From: Rothia aerolata
GTDB taxonomy: Bacteria > Actinomycetota > Actinomycetes > Actinomycetales > Micrococcaceae
Direction of reading: 5' to 3'
Assembly: GCF_014635585.1 (NCBI RefSeq)
Contig: NZ_BMDC01000003.1
Location: forward strand, 124,001-188,000
Length of the DNA stretch: 64,000 bases
Part shown: in pieces, positions 25,782-35,715 of the stretch
How positions within the stretch are numbered: the first letter of the stretch is position 1
Layout: every line of letters begins with the position of its first letter
The notes under the pieces: generated by a model
What the model was told of the DNA's origin: nothing
Database searches by the model: none
Seen by the model: the letters and a program-made list of their open reading frames with translations, nothing else
Made by a program: the position numbers and the translations under genes

Positions 25782-25828
25782 AAAGCGGGGTAGAGCCCGA
25801 CACATTGCGCAACCTTCGCAACCTTCAG

Positions 25829-25902
25829 ACACAATGGTGACCCTTTCAGGGATTTCCAGCACTATGGAGACTAACCATCCCTGTGTGTGCAGGGGAGCCT
25901 AG
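25829..25902 (+). promoter_or_regulatory. Structured leader with Cys-codon leader peptide before metY
   Basis: ACACAATGGT (25829-25838) can pair with ACCAT-CCC-TGTGT (25874-25886) around two small hairpins, CCC/GGG and CCA/TGG. A short reading frame with two Cys codons lies in the 3' half. Ribosome stalling at those codons would break the outer stem, so a cysteine-sensing attenuator is plausible. Confidence 0.5.
25864..25902 (+). CDS. Cys-rich leader peptide (12 residues)
   Basis: ATG at 25864 to TAG at 25900-25902 encodes METNHPCVCRGA. The stop lies 1 nt before the CAAGGAG ribosome site of metY. AGGGA lies 11 nt before the ATG, a weak site. Short leader frames with clustered Cys codons upstream of cysteine-related genes are known in mycobacteria and relatives as cysteine-responsive attenuators; applying that here is inference from the codons and position. 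Confidence 0.55.
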   Translation: METNHPCVCRGA

Positions 25903-25916
25903 TCAAGGAGTTGCTT

Positions 25917-27311
25917 GTGGCTGAACATACCTTTGGTTTCCGCACCCGCGCGCTACATGCCGGTGGCACGCCCGATGCTGAGCACGGGGCGCGGGCGGTG
26001 CCGATTTACCAGACCTCGTCCTTCGTTTTTAAAGACGCCGACGACGCCGCCAATCTGTTTGCCCTGCAAAAGTACGGCAATATCTACTCGCGCCTTTCTA
26101 ACCCCACCGTTTCTGCGCTGGAGGAACGTATTGCTTCCTTAGAAGGCGGTATCGGCGCGGTGGCAACCGCCTCGGGTATGGCAGCCGAGTTCATTACCTT
26201 TGCGGCCCTGTGCCAGCAGGGCGACCACATCGTCGCTTCGTCCCAGCTCTACGGTGGCACCGTAACCCAGCTGGACGTTTCCCTGCGTCGCTTTGGTATT
26301 GACACCACCTTCGTTGCCGGTACAGACCCGGCCGATTTTAAGGCGGCACTGACCGAGAACACCAAGGCAATCTACACCGAGATCGTGGCAAACCCCTCGG
26401 GCGAAATTGCCGACCTCGAGGGTCTGGCCGAGGTCGCCCACGAGGCGGGCATTCCGCTAGTGGTTGACGCAACCCTGTCCACGCCCTACCTGATTCGGCC
26501 CTTTGAACACGGGGCAGACATCATCATTCACTCGGTCACCAAGTTCCTCGGCGGCCACGGCACCACCCTGGGCGGCGTCGTCGTTGAATCGGGTCGCTTT
26601 AACTGGGGTAACGGCAAGTTCCCCGCTATGACAGAGCCGGTGCCCTCCTATAACAATGTTTCCTGGTGGGGCAACTTTGGCGAGTACGGTTTTCTGACCA
26701 AGCTGCGTTCTGAGCAGCTACGCGATTTTGGCCCCTCCCTGCAACCCCAGGCAGCTTTCAACCTGCTCCAGGGCGTTGAAACCCTGCCCCAGCGCATGGA
26801 TGCCCACCTGGCCAACGCCAAGGCCGTGGTGGAATGGCTCAATACCGACCCGCGTATTTCCTACGTGAACTACGCCGGACTAGAAGACCACCCCCACTTT
26901 GAGCGCGCTCAGAAGCTGCTGCCCCTGGGTGTGGGCTCGGTCTTTTCCTTCGGTGTTGCCGCTACCGAGAAGGCAAGCGGCCGCGACGTAGGTGCTGAAT
27001 TCATCAAGAACCTGCAGCTGGCCTCGCACCTGGCCAACATTGGCGACGCCCGCACCCTGGTGCTGCACCCGGCGTCCACCACCCACCAGCAGCTCACCGC
27101 CGAACAGCTGGTTGCCGGCGGTGTGAAAGAAGACCTGATTCGTATCTCGGTGGGACTTGAAGATACCGAGGACATCATCTGGGACCTTGACCAGGCACTG
27201 ACCATTGCCTCGGGCCGCGACCGCTCCGGCGCCGTCGTCGGCGAAGCAAGCGCAGATACCCGCGCTGCCGAGCGCGCCGCCGCGGAGTCCGGTGAGAAGG
27301 AGGAGAAGTAA
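25917..27311 (+). CDS. metY: O-acetylhomoserine sulfhydrylase (aminocarboxypropyltransferase)
   Basis: A 464-residue PLP enzyme that joins sulfide and O-acetylhomoserine to homocysteine. It opens with 'FGFRTRALHAGGTPDAEHGARAVPIYQTSSF' in the style of MetY; the PLP-lysine motif is 'SVTKFLGGHGT', and the long insert 'PSYNNVSWWGNFGEYGF' separates MetY from CGS/CGL enzymes. The GTG at 25917 was chosen because CAAGGAG lies 6 nt upstream. The C-terminal 30 residues are charged and low-complexity. It overlaps the CoA-binding gene by one base (TAATG). A Cys leader peptide precedes it. Confidence 0.93.
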   Translation: MAEHTFGFRTRALHAGGTPDAEHGARAVPIYQTSSFVFKDADDAANLFALQKYGNIYSRLSNPTVSALEERIASLEGGIGAVATASGMAAEFITFAALCQQGDHIVASSQLYGGTVTQLDVSLRRFGIDTTFVAGTDPADFKAALTENTKAIYTEIVANPSGEIADLEGLAEVAHEAGIPLVVDATLSTPYLIRPFEHGADIIIHSVTKFLGGHGTTLGGVVVESGRFNWGNGKFPAMTEPVPSYNNVSWWGNFGEYGFLTKLRSEQLRDFGPSLQPQAAFNLLQGVETLPQRMDAHLANAKAVVEWLNTDPRISYVNYAGLEDHPHFERAQKLLPLGVGSVFSFGVAATEKASGRDVGAEFIKNLQLASHLANIGDARTLVLHPASTTHQQLTAEQLVAGGVKEDLIRISVGLEDTEDIIWDLDQALTIASGRDRSGAVVGEASADTRAAERAAAESGEKEEK

Positions 27312-27811
27312 TGACTGAACGAAACTGGGAAGGCCCCTCAGCACCTGAACGTCTGGCGATTCTGCGGGCTACCAAGTCGATTGCGATTGTGGGCATGTCA
27401 GATAAAATTTCGCGCGCCTCGTATTTTGTGGCGACCTATCTGCTGTCGTCCTCCCGTTACAAGGTTTATTTTGTGAACCCGATTCTTGCCGCCAAGGGCA
27501 AGGAGGTGCTGGGCCAGCCGGTCTACGCCTCGCTGGCTGACCTGCCCGAGGCCCCCGACATGGTGGATATTTTCCGCCGCAATGAGGATTTGCCCTCGGT
27601 GGTGCAGGAGTCTATTGACGCCGGTGCTAAGACTGTCTGGATGCAGCTGGGGTCGTGGAATGAGGACGCCGCCGCCCTGGGTGAGTCTGCCGGGCTGAAC
27701 GTGGTGATGGATCGCTGCGTGAAAATTGAACACGCCCGTTTCCACGGCGGATTGCACCTGGCGGGCTTCAACACCGGGGTGATTAGCTCTAAGCGGCAGG
27801 TGCTGGCTTAG
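27311..27811 (+). CDS. CoA-binding (YccU-like) protein
   Basis: A 166-residue CoA_binding-domain protein with a Rossmann-like fold ('SIAIVGMSDKISRASYFVATYLLSS', 'YFVNPILAAKGKEVLGQPVYASLADLPEAPDMVDIFRR', 'VWMQLGSWNEDA', 'VVMDRCVKIEHARF'). Its ATG overlaps the metY stop, a pairing seen often in actinobacteria, so it belongs to the metY operon. The biochemical role of the family is unknown; a link to CoA or acyl donors for sulfur assimilation is possible. Confidence 0.88.
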   Translation: MTERNWEGPSAPERLAILRATKSIAIVGMSDKISRASYFVATYLLSSSRYKVYFVNPILAAKGKEVLGQPVYASLADLPEAPDMVDIFRRNEDLPSVVQESIDAGAKTVWMQLGSWNEDAAALGESAGLNVVMDRCVKIEHARFHGGLHLAGFNTGVISSKRQVLA

Positions 27812-27828
27812 CCCGCGCCGCTCTAACG

Positions 27829-27878
27829 CCGAGCCACCAGCAACTGACTGAATCACCAGTTGGTTGCTGGTGGCTCGG
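27829..27878. repeat. Palindromic repeat family C, copy 1
   Basis: 16 bp arms CCGAGCCACCAGCAAC and complement (27829-27844/27863-27878). Related palindromes are at 35121-35190 and 46437-46506. It follows the metY-CoA-binding operon. Confidence 0.85.
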
Positions 27879-27962
27879 TCACTTTCCGGTGGTTGGGTAA
27901 TCTGCGGGATGAGGACGGCGCGGTGGCGGCTGGGCGCGAAAAAGCTTGATAATTTGGTGGGC

Positions 27963-28664
27963 ATGAGTAATTTAAGAAGCACACCTCATGTCACTGGAAA
28001 GCAACTTTTTCTAGCAATTCTTGCTCTGCTCTTCGTTTTAATTTTGGGCTTTGGCAGCTACATCGTATTTGCTCTGACTGCTGGACTCTCAGGTGAAGAA
28101 GTAACCCAAACGATCGTATGGTCGATTCTGATAGTCAGTGTTCTTGCTCTTTTGGGGCTCATCGGAGTTGCCTATAAATGTAAGATTTCCTGGAGCTCAC
28201 TCGGTATCGTGAAGCCTCGGCTCCGGCTGCTTCATGTTCTATGGCAGATTCCGGTTTTGTTTCTGGGGATACTCGCTGTCCAAACTATCTTCGTGTTTTT
28301 ATTTTTCAGCGGGAATCCGCCTGAAACAAATTCTAGTTCTAAGATGCTTCCGCATCTTGGGGCTGGTGCAAAAATCGCCCTAATCTTTGCAACAGCTATC
28401 ATTACACCGCTGTGGGAAGAACTCTTCTTTAGAGGGTTCCTATGGAGCTATTTGCGAGGCAAGTTCTCCATAATCTGGGCTGTACTCCTTACTGCGGTTA
28501 TCTTCGCGCTAGGCCACGGCATTCCCGTCCTTCTGCCCTACATGATTTCGGTGGGGCTGTGCTTAAGCTACCTACGATGGTTCCACCAATCAATCTGGGG
28601 AGGAGTCCTCTTGCACATGTTTATTAACGGGCTGATTTCCTTATTGGGTCTATTAGTTCTCTAG
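27963..28664 (+). CDS. CPBP family intramembrane metalloprotease (Abi/CaaX-like)
   Basis: A 233-residue membrane protein with about six helices. The glutamic-protease-like motifs are intact: 'WEELFFRGFLW' (EExxxR), 'FALGHGI' (His) and 'LHMFINGL' (HxxxN). It belongs to the CPBP/Rce1-like family, whose bacterial members are linked to bacteriocin maturation or self-immunity, though most are uncharacterised. The ATG at 27963 removes a doubtful 33-residue extension that crosses repeat C1. Composition is more AT-rich than neighbours. It stands alone, convergent with hutC. Confidence 0.85.
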   Translation: MSNLRSTPHVTGKQLFLAILALLFVLILGFGSYIVFALTAGLSGEEVTQTIVWSILIVSVLALLGLIGVAYKCKISWSSLGIVKPRLRLLHVLWQIPVLFLGILAVQTIFVFLFFSGNPPETNSSSKMLPHLGAGAKIALIFATAIITPLWEELFFRGFLWSYLRGKFSIIWAVLLTAVIFALGHGIPVLLPYMISVGLCLSYLRWFHQSIWGGVLLHMFINGLISLLGLLVL

Positions 28665-28710
28665 CTTCTTTGTTGTGTAAGGAACACCCCAAGGCCGAGC
28701 CACCCAAGCC

Positions 28711-29463
28711 CTAGTTCCCGAACTCTCCTTCCAGGCGGATCCGCGAGCCAGGGTGCAGCAGACGGGCGGCGGAAACCAGCCCGGCATCTGAGTAGGTGTA
28801 GCGCTCAATGCGCAGGCAGGGCTGAGAGGGGTCGATACAGAGAAGCTCACTCTGGGGATCAGAGGCCAGCACCGCCTCCACCACGTGCTTTCCCCGGGAG
28901 AGGGGAGCTACCCGGGTGAGGTAGTCGTTGGGGGTGGAAGTAGAAAAATCCTGGGCCAGGTAGTCTGGCGCCAGCTCCGGGGAGACAAAGCGTTCTTCCA
29001 GCTGAAAAGGCTCCTCGTTCTCATAGTGGAGGATGACCGAGTGAAAGGCGTGGTCGCCGAGTTCGGCGGGGATTTGGCCGGGACCCCACCCGGCGTCGTC
29101 CTCGGTGAAAAGTTCTTCGAGCGCAATCACGCGGGTGGAGTGTACGTGGCCGCGCTCTTTGATTTCGTCTGCGATGTTGTGGACTTCAAAGAGGGAGCCG
29201 GGGGCCTTGGGTGAGGCGATGAAGGTGCCGACGCCGCGGGAGCGGGTGAGTATGCCTTCGCTGGTGAGTTCGCGCATGGCGCGGTTGACGGTCATGCGGG
29301 AGATTCCCAGGGCGTCTACGAGTTCATTTTCTGAGGGAATCTGAGAGCCAGGAACCAGGCTGCCCTGGGAAACCAGCTGCAGAATCATGTCTTTGATGCG
29401 CTGGTAGGCGGGCAGGGCAGTGCTGGTCTGCTCGTAGTGCGGAGCAAAATCTTGAATTTTCAT
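28711..29463 (-). CDS. hutC: GntR/UTRA histidine-utilisation repressor
   Basis: A 250-residue HutC-family regulator: GntR winged helix (about 20-85, 'GSQIPSENELVDALGISRMTVNRAMRELTSEG') and UTRA ligand domain (95-245), with 'RSRGVGTFIA' joining them. The ligand in characterised HutC proteins is urocanate. It is divergent from hutUIGH, and the shared region holds the operator at 29496. AGGGAG precedes the ATG. Confidence 0.93.
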   Translation of the reverse strand: MKIQDFAPHYEQTSTALPAYQRIKDMILQLVSQGSLVPGSQIPSENELVDALGISRMTVNRAMRELTSEGILTRSRGVGTFIASPKAPGSLFEVHNIADEIKERGHVHSTRVIALEELFTEDDAGWGPGQIPAELGDHAFHSVILHYENEEPFQLEERFVSPELAPDYLAQDFSTSTPNDYLTRVAPLSRGKHVVEAVLASDPQSELLCIDPSQPCLRIERYTYSDAGLVSAARLLHPGSRIRLEGEFGN

Positions 29464-29472
29464 GGGGCTCCC

Positions 29473-29507
29473 TTGACAGTCAACGAAACATCTAGTTGTA
29501 TATACAA
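29473..29507 (+). promoter_or_regulatory. hut promoter with HutC operator on the -10
   Basis: -35 TTGACA (29473-29478), 17 bp spacer, -10 TTGTAT (29496-29501). The palindrome TTGTATATACAA (29496-29507) covers the -10. HutC-type regulators bind such TGTATA-TACA sites, so bound repressor would block RNA polymerase directly. The inferred transcript has a leader of about 170 nt before hutU. Confidence 0.8.
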
Positions 29508-29680
29508 TATATGCAGTGTGACGCTCGCCTCAAAAATGGGCGGTGCTTACCCAACAGACTAGCTAATTAATTGACTCACCTGCGGAATTGTGTCCAGAAA
29601 GCAAGAAAATGGCGCTCAATAGGCGCGAGACAGCGCCGCGACACGGCTTCCGCACAGTGCAGAGCAAGGAAAGGAACGCC

Positions 29681-31359
<1,679 letters not shown>

Positions 31360-31360
<1 letters not shown>

Positions 31361-32568
31361 TGTCTACTACTCTTCTCACGGGTATCAAGACCCTGGTGAC
31401 CAATTCGCCCGAGCTGGGCGATGCCGGTTCAGAGACCGACAGGCTGGGCATTATTCACGATGCCGCTGTGGTATTGGACGGCGAGTCTGTGGCCTGGGTG
31501 GGTCGGGCGGCTGATGCTCCGGCGGCTGATAGCGCTCGGGACCTTGAGGGCGGGGCGGTGCTGCCGGGCTTTGTGGAGTCGCACTCGCACATGATTTTTG
31601 CCGGGGATCGCTCCGAGGAATTCTCGGCGCGCATGCAGGGTAAGAAATACGAGGCGGGCGGTATTCGCGGTACGGTGGCAAAAACCCGCGCCGCCAGTGC
31701 AGAGGAGCTTCATTGTAATTACAAGAACTTGCTCAGTGAGTCTCTGCGGCAGGGCACCACCACGGTTGAGGTGAAGTCCGGCTACGGCCAGTCCACCGAG
31801 TCTGAGCTGCGCAGCCTGCAGGTTGCTGGCAGAGAAACCGATGAGGTTACCCTGCTGGCGGCCCACGTTGCCCCGCCGGAATTTGCCGGCCGAACCGACG
31901 ACTATGTTCAGATGGTTGTCGACGAGATGGTACCCACCTGCGCTCCCTATGCCCGCTGGATTGATGTTTTTTGTGAGAAGGGTGCCTTCAACGAAGAGCA
32001 GTCCCGCGCGGTTCTCACCGCGGGGATCAAGCACGGCCTCACCCCGCGCGTCCACGGAAATCAGCTCAACCCAGGCCCCGGCGTGCAGCTGGCGGTGGAG
32101 TTGGGCGCGGCGTCCGTAGACCACGTGGTGCACCTGAGCGAGGCCGACATTGACGCGCTGGCGCAGTCCGCAACCGTGGCCACGGTTTTGCCCGGCGCGG
32201 ATTTCTCCACGCGCAACCCTTATCCACCGGCTCGGAAGCTCCTCGACGCGGGGGCTACCGTTGCCCTGGGTGCTGACTGCAACCCGGGCACCAGCTTCAC
32301 CACCTCTATGCCCTTCTGCATTGCCATTGCGGTGCGGGACTTGCATATGAGCCCTGATGAAGCTGTTTGGGCGGCAACCGCCGGGGGCGCGGCCGCCCTG
32401 CAACGCGAGGATGTTGGCGTGCTCCGCCCCGGAGCCCGCGCCGACCTGAGCGTGCTTGACGCCCCCAATCACTTGCACCTGGCTTACCGACCGGGGGTTC
32501 CTCTGGTGTCCTCGGTGTACTCGCACGGTGAGCTTGTCTACCGGGCAGCGGGGGTGCTCAATGGCTAA
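31360..32568 (+). CDS. hutI: Imidazolonepropionase
   Basis: A 402-residue amidohydrolase opening the imidazolone ring to N-formimino-glutamate. Metal ligands: 'ESHSHMIFAGDR' (HxH), His in 'LTPRVHGNQL', His in 'SVDHVVHLSEAD', and Asp in 'ALGADCNPGTSFT'. 'TTTVEVKSGYG' is the substrate-loop motif. Its ATG overlaps the hutU stop (TAATG) and its end overlaps hutG by 8 bp. Confidence 0.96.
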
Positions 32569-33577
32569 AGTCTCTGACTTCATTGATGCGCCACCCGCTG
32601 CCTGGACTGGAAGACACGACGGCGCGGGTGAAGAGCACCTGCGCTGGCACGAGCGGGTGCGTCTGCTGGGGGAGGACTCTCAGAATGACGCCGCTGATGT
32701 TACGGTACTCGGCTTCGCCAGCGATGAGGGGGTAGAGCGGAACCAAGGACGCCGCGGGGCAGCTGAGGGCCCGGCGGCGATTCGGTCTGCGCTGGGGTCG
32801 CTGTCTCTGCTGGCCCCGGTGGCTTCTATTGACCTGGCTGATGCCGGAGATGTCACCGTCACTGACGATCGCTTGGAAGAGGGCCAGGAGCGCCTGGGCC
32901 AGGCGGTGGCTGCCGTAATCGATAGTGGCTCACTACCGATTGTTTTGGGAGGTGGCCACGAGATTGCTTTTGGAACCTACCGGGGCGTGGCCCGGTCGGC
33001 CCGCCGCAGCGCGCCCGGGCAGGGGAGCGAGAACAAACCCGCCAAATTCGGCGTCCTGAATCTCGACGCCCACTTTGACCTGCGCTCGGCACCGCGGGCA
33101 ACCTCGGGCACGGGCTTTCGCCAGCTGCTGGAACTCGAAGAAGAGCAGGGCAGCGAGGTCAGCTATGCCGTAGTGGGTATCTCTGAGGCTGCCAACACGC
33201 AGACCCTCTTCGACACCGCAGAGAAATACAGGGTGAAGTACCTGCTCGATACTGACTGCGGTGTCACCCGCCGGGCAGAGGTCCTGGACTTTGTGCAGAG
33301 CTTCCTGGCAGAAAACGACCTCATCTACCTCACCGTAGACCTGGACGTTCTTCCCGCCGCTACCGCCCCCGGCGTGAGCGCCCCGGCGGCCCGCGGCGTC
33401 CACCTAGAAATCATCGAGGCCGTGTGCGACCTGGTGGCCGCCAGCCCCAAGCTCGCCGCCGCCGATATTGCCGAACTCAACCCCGCCTTTGACCTTGACG
33501 GGCGCACGGCAAAGACTGCCGCCAGACTTGCTCATCGTATAGCAACCCACCACTTTGAGAGGAAAATCCATGACTGA
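32561..33577 (+). CDS. hutG: Formimidoylglutamase
   Basis: A 338-residue arginase-fold enzyme that hydrolyses N-formimidoyl-glutamate to glutamate and formamide. The two-Mn ligands are visible: 'VLGGGHEIAFG', 'LNLDAHFDLR' and 'LTVDLDVLPAATAPG'. The ATG at 32561 lies within the hutI stop region, consistent with coupling; the upstream open frame has no separate ribosome site. Its stop is 5 bp inside hutH. Confidence 0.94.
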   Translation: MAKVSDFIDAPPAAWTGRHDGAGEEHLRWHERVRLLGEDSQNDAADVTVLGFASDEGVERNQGRRGAAEGPAAIRSALGSLSLLAPVASIDLADAGDVTVTDDRLEEGQERLGQAVAAVIDSGSLPIVLGGGHEIAFGTYRGVARSARRSAPGQGSENKPAKFGVLNLDAHFDLRSAPRATSGTGFRQLLELEEEQGSEVSYAVVGISEAANTQTLFDTAEKYRVKYLLDTDCGVTRRAEVLDFVQSFLAENDLIYLTVDLDVLPAATAPGVSAPAARGVHLEIIEAVCDLVAASPKLAAADIAELNPAFDLDGRTAKTAARLAHRIATHHFERKIHD

Positions 33578-35111
33578 AGTAACCGTAGGAATCGGCCCGG
33601 TCAGCTTTGAAGAGCTGCTGGCGGTTGCCCGCGAGGGTGCCACCGTAAAAATCTCCGAAGAAGCCCTGGCCGCCATTGCCGACTCCCGCCAGCGCATTGA
33701 AGAGCTGGCCGAGAACCCCAAGCCTGTCTACGGGGTCTCCACCGGCTTTGGCGCCCTGGCAACCCGCCACATTCCCCAGGAGCTCCGCAAGCAACTACAG
33801 CGCTCGCTGATTCGCTCCCACGCTGCCGGTTCTGGCCCCGAGGTGGAGCGCGAGGTAATTCGTGCCCTGATGCTGCTGCGTCTCTCGACCCTGGCCACCG
33901 GCCGCACCGGTGTGCGTGCCGAAACCGCCCAGGCCTACGCTGATTTCCTCTCTGCCGGCATTACCCCGGTGGTACACGAGTACGGTTCGCTGGGCTGCTC
34001 GGGAGACCTCGCGCCCCTGGCCCACTGCGCGCTGGCCATTATCGGTGAGGGCGTGGTGCGCGATTCCTCCGGCGAGTATATGCCCGCCGCCCAGGCACTG
34101 GAAGCAGCGGGGCTGAAGCCCGTTGAACTGGCAGAAAAAGAGGGGCTGGCTCTCATCAACGGAACCGACGGTATGCTGGGCCAGCTGGTGCTCGCCCTGG
34201 ATGATCTGCGGCAGCTCTTCAAGCTGGCAGACCTCGCCACCGCCATGAGCGTGGAGGGCCAGCTGGGCACCGACCGGGTCTTTGCCCAAGACCTGCAGGA
34301 GCTGCGCCCCCACCCCGGCCAGGCGTCGTCCGCGGCAAATCTGCGCACCCTGCTGGCAGACTCGGGCATCGTGAAGTCGCACCAGGGCGAGCACTGCGCC
34401 TTTGTTCAGGACGCCTACTCGCTCCGCTGCTCACCCCAGGTTGCCGGTGCCGCCCGCGATACCGCTGACCACGCTCAGCTGGTGGCGGAGCGTGAGCTGC
34501 GCGCCGCCGTCGATAACCCGGTGGTGACCCCGGACGGTCGCGTGGAGTCCAACGGCAACTTCCACGGCGCTCCGGTGGCCTACGTGCTGGACTTCCTGGC
34601 GATTGCTGCCGCCGACCTCGCTTCGATTTCTGAACGTCGTACCGACCGCTTCTTGGACGCCGCCCGCAGTCGTGGCCTGCCGCCCTTCCTGGCCGATGAC
34701 GCCGGGGTGGACTCGGGCCACATGATTGCCCAGTACACCCAGGCGGCGATTGTCTCTGAGCTCAAGCGGCTGGCGGCTCCGGCTTCGGTGGACTCGATTC
34801 CTTCGTCGGCTATGCAGGAGGACCATGTTTCCATGGGCTGGTCTGCTGCCCGCAAACTGCGCAAGTCGGTGGACGGCCTGCGCCGGGTACTGGCAATTGA
34901 GATTCTCACTGCCGCCCGCGGTATTGAGCTGCGGGAGGGGCTGGACGCCGCCCCTGCCACCGCCGCCGCTATTGAGGCTATTCGCGCCGCAGGTGTGCAG
35001 GGCCCCGGAACAGACCGGTTCCTGGCACCCGAGATTGAAGCGGTAGTTCAGCTGCTGGAAACCGGCGACCTGTTAGCTGCCGTAGAGAAGGTAGCGGGAA
35101 AGCTCGCCTAG
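33570..35111 (+). CDS. hutH: Histidine ammonia-lyase
   Basis: A 513-residue enzyme deaminating histidine to urocanate. The electrophilic MIO cofactor forms from the tripeptide in 'EYGSLGCSGDLAPLAH', here Cys143-Ser144-Gly145 rather than the commoner Ala-Ser-Gly. Other active-site segments are 'VYGVSTGFGALA', 'NGTDGML', 'QDAYSLRCSPQV' and 'EDHVSMG'. GAGAGGAAA precedes the ATG at 33570; the frame could extend to 33555 without better support. It is last in the operon although it catalyses the first step. Palindrome C2 follows. Confidence 0.97.
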   Translation: MTEVTVGIGPVSFEELLAVAREGATVKISEEALAAIADSRQRIEELAENPKPVYGVSTGFGALATRHIPQELRKQLQRSLIRSHAAGSGPEVEREVIRALMLLRLSTLATGRTGVRAETAQAYADFLSAGITPVVHEYGSLGCSGDLAPLAHCALAIIGEGVVRDSSGEYMPAAQALEAAGLKPVELAEKEGLALINGTDGMLGQLVLALDDLRQLFKLADLATAMSVEGQLGTDRVFAQDLQELRPHPGQASSAANLRTLLADSGIVKSHQGEHCAFVQDAYSLRCSPQVAGAARDTADHAQLVAERELRAAVDNPVVTPDGRVESNGNFHGAPVAYVLDFLAIAAADLASISERRTDRFLDAARSRGLPPFLADDAGVDSGHMIAQYTQAAIVSELKRLAAPASVDSIPSSAMQEDHVSMGWSAARKLRKSVDGLRRVLAIEILTAARGIELREGLDAAPATAAAIEAIRAAGVQGPGTDRFLAPEIEAVVQLLETGDLLAAVEKVAGKLA

Positions 35112-35120
35112 CGTTTTGCC

Positions 35121-35190
35121 GTGAGCCACCAGAAAGTGACCGACCCGCTTTCAAGGTGCTGGTGGCTCAGTCACTTTCTGGTGGCTCGGC
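35121..35190. repeat. Palindromic repeat family C, copy 2
   Basis: GAGCCACCAGAAAGTGAC and complement TCACTTTCTGGTGGCTC about 30 bp apart; the middle also has an overlapping GTGCTGGTGGCTCAG. It is the likely hut terminator. Confidence 0.85.
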
Positions 35191-35204
35191 GCTGAGAGGT
35201 AATC

Positions 35205-35265
35205 CGCGAAAGGCCATTTTTATACCGAAATTCCACGAAAAATGGTCTAAAAATGACCTCTCGGC
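35205..35265. repeat. Palindromic repeat family D, copy 2
   Basis: Holds GGCCATTTTTATACCG and, in the right half, TGACCTCTCGG. Its core is repeated in reverse orientation in copy 3 at 35495, so the two copies face each other around repeat B3. Confidence 0.75.
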
Positions 35266-35298
35266 AATCGAGACGGCCCCTACAGCTAACCTTTTTCA

Positions 35299-35347
35299 TC
35301 GAGTCGCCGGTATGGGACCGGCGAAATGTCGCTGAAACGGCGACTCG
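35299..35347. repeat. Inverted repeat CGAGTCGCCG
   Basis: CGAGTCGCCG at about 35299 pairs with CGGCGACTCG at about 35338, with a small GCCGG/CCGGC hairpin between. It occurs once in the window. Confidence 0.55.
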
Positions 35348-35417
35348 GTAAATTCGTGCCTTTGGGTACAAGCAAGTTCCTGCCGATTTTCCTTCAATGT
35401 ACAAGCACAGTCCGTAG

Positions 35418-35477
35418 GGTACAAGCATAGTCCCCAGGTACAAGACAATACTTGTACCTGGGGACTATGCTTGTACC
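35418..35477. repeat. Palindromic repeat family B, variant copy 3
   Basis: Perfect 27 bp arms (35418-35444/35451-35477), loop ACAATA. GGTACAAG is kept from copies 1 and 2, but the outer arm reads GCATAGTCCCC instead of CGTGAAGTCCC. Two partial half-copies (GGGTACAAGCAAGTTCC and GTACAAGCACAGTCC) precede it at 35364-35413. Confidence 0.88.
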
Positions 35478-35494
35478 TTCCTCACAGAGCTTTT

Positions 35495-35554
35495 GCGAGA
35501 GGCCAATTATTGACTGTTTTTCGTGGAATTTCGGTATAAAAATGACCTCTCGGC
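35495..35554. repeat. Palindromic repeat family D, copy 3
   Basis: GCGAGAGGCC at the left and GACCTCTCGGC at the right, enclosing TTTTTCGTGGAATTTCGGTA, which is the reverse complement of the core of copy 2. Confidence 0.75.
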
Positions 35555-35672
35555 AGGCAAAGCAACTTGAGTAGCTACCCAGCATATTAAAGAAGGCGCT
35601 TTTTGCTCTCCTCTCGGGTGACATGCCCGGGAGGGGGACATACTTTTTGCTCTATAACTTGAGAGGTAAAAG

Positions 35673-35712
35673 GAAAATGGCCTGCTTCATCTCGATGAAG
35701 CAGGCCATTTTC
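35673..35712. terminator. Long perfect hairpin, bidirectional terminator candidate
   Basis: 18 bp perfect stem (35673-35690/35695-35712) with a CTCG loop. On the minus strand it ends in TTTTCCTTTT, on the plus strand in TTTTC. It could terminate an RNA from the region 35715-35870 read on the minus strand, or stop transcription arriving from hutH. Confidence 0.7.
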
Positions 35713-35715
35713 ATG

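Noticed and set aside
25829-25886. SAM-III/SAM-VI-like three-way junction before metY
   Set aside because: The layout is a three-way junction but the conserved core bases of those classes are not recognisable; the Cys leader frame explains the element better.
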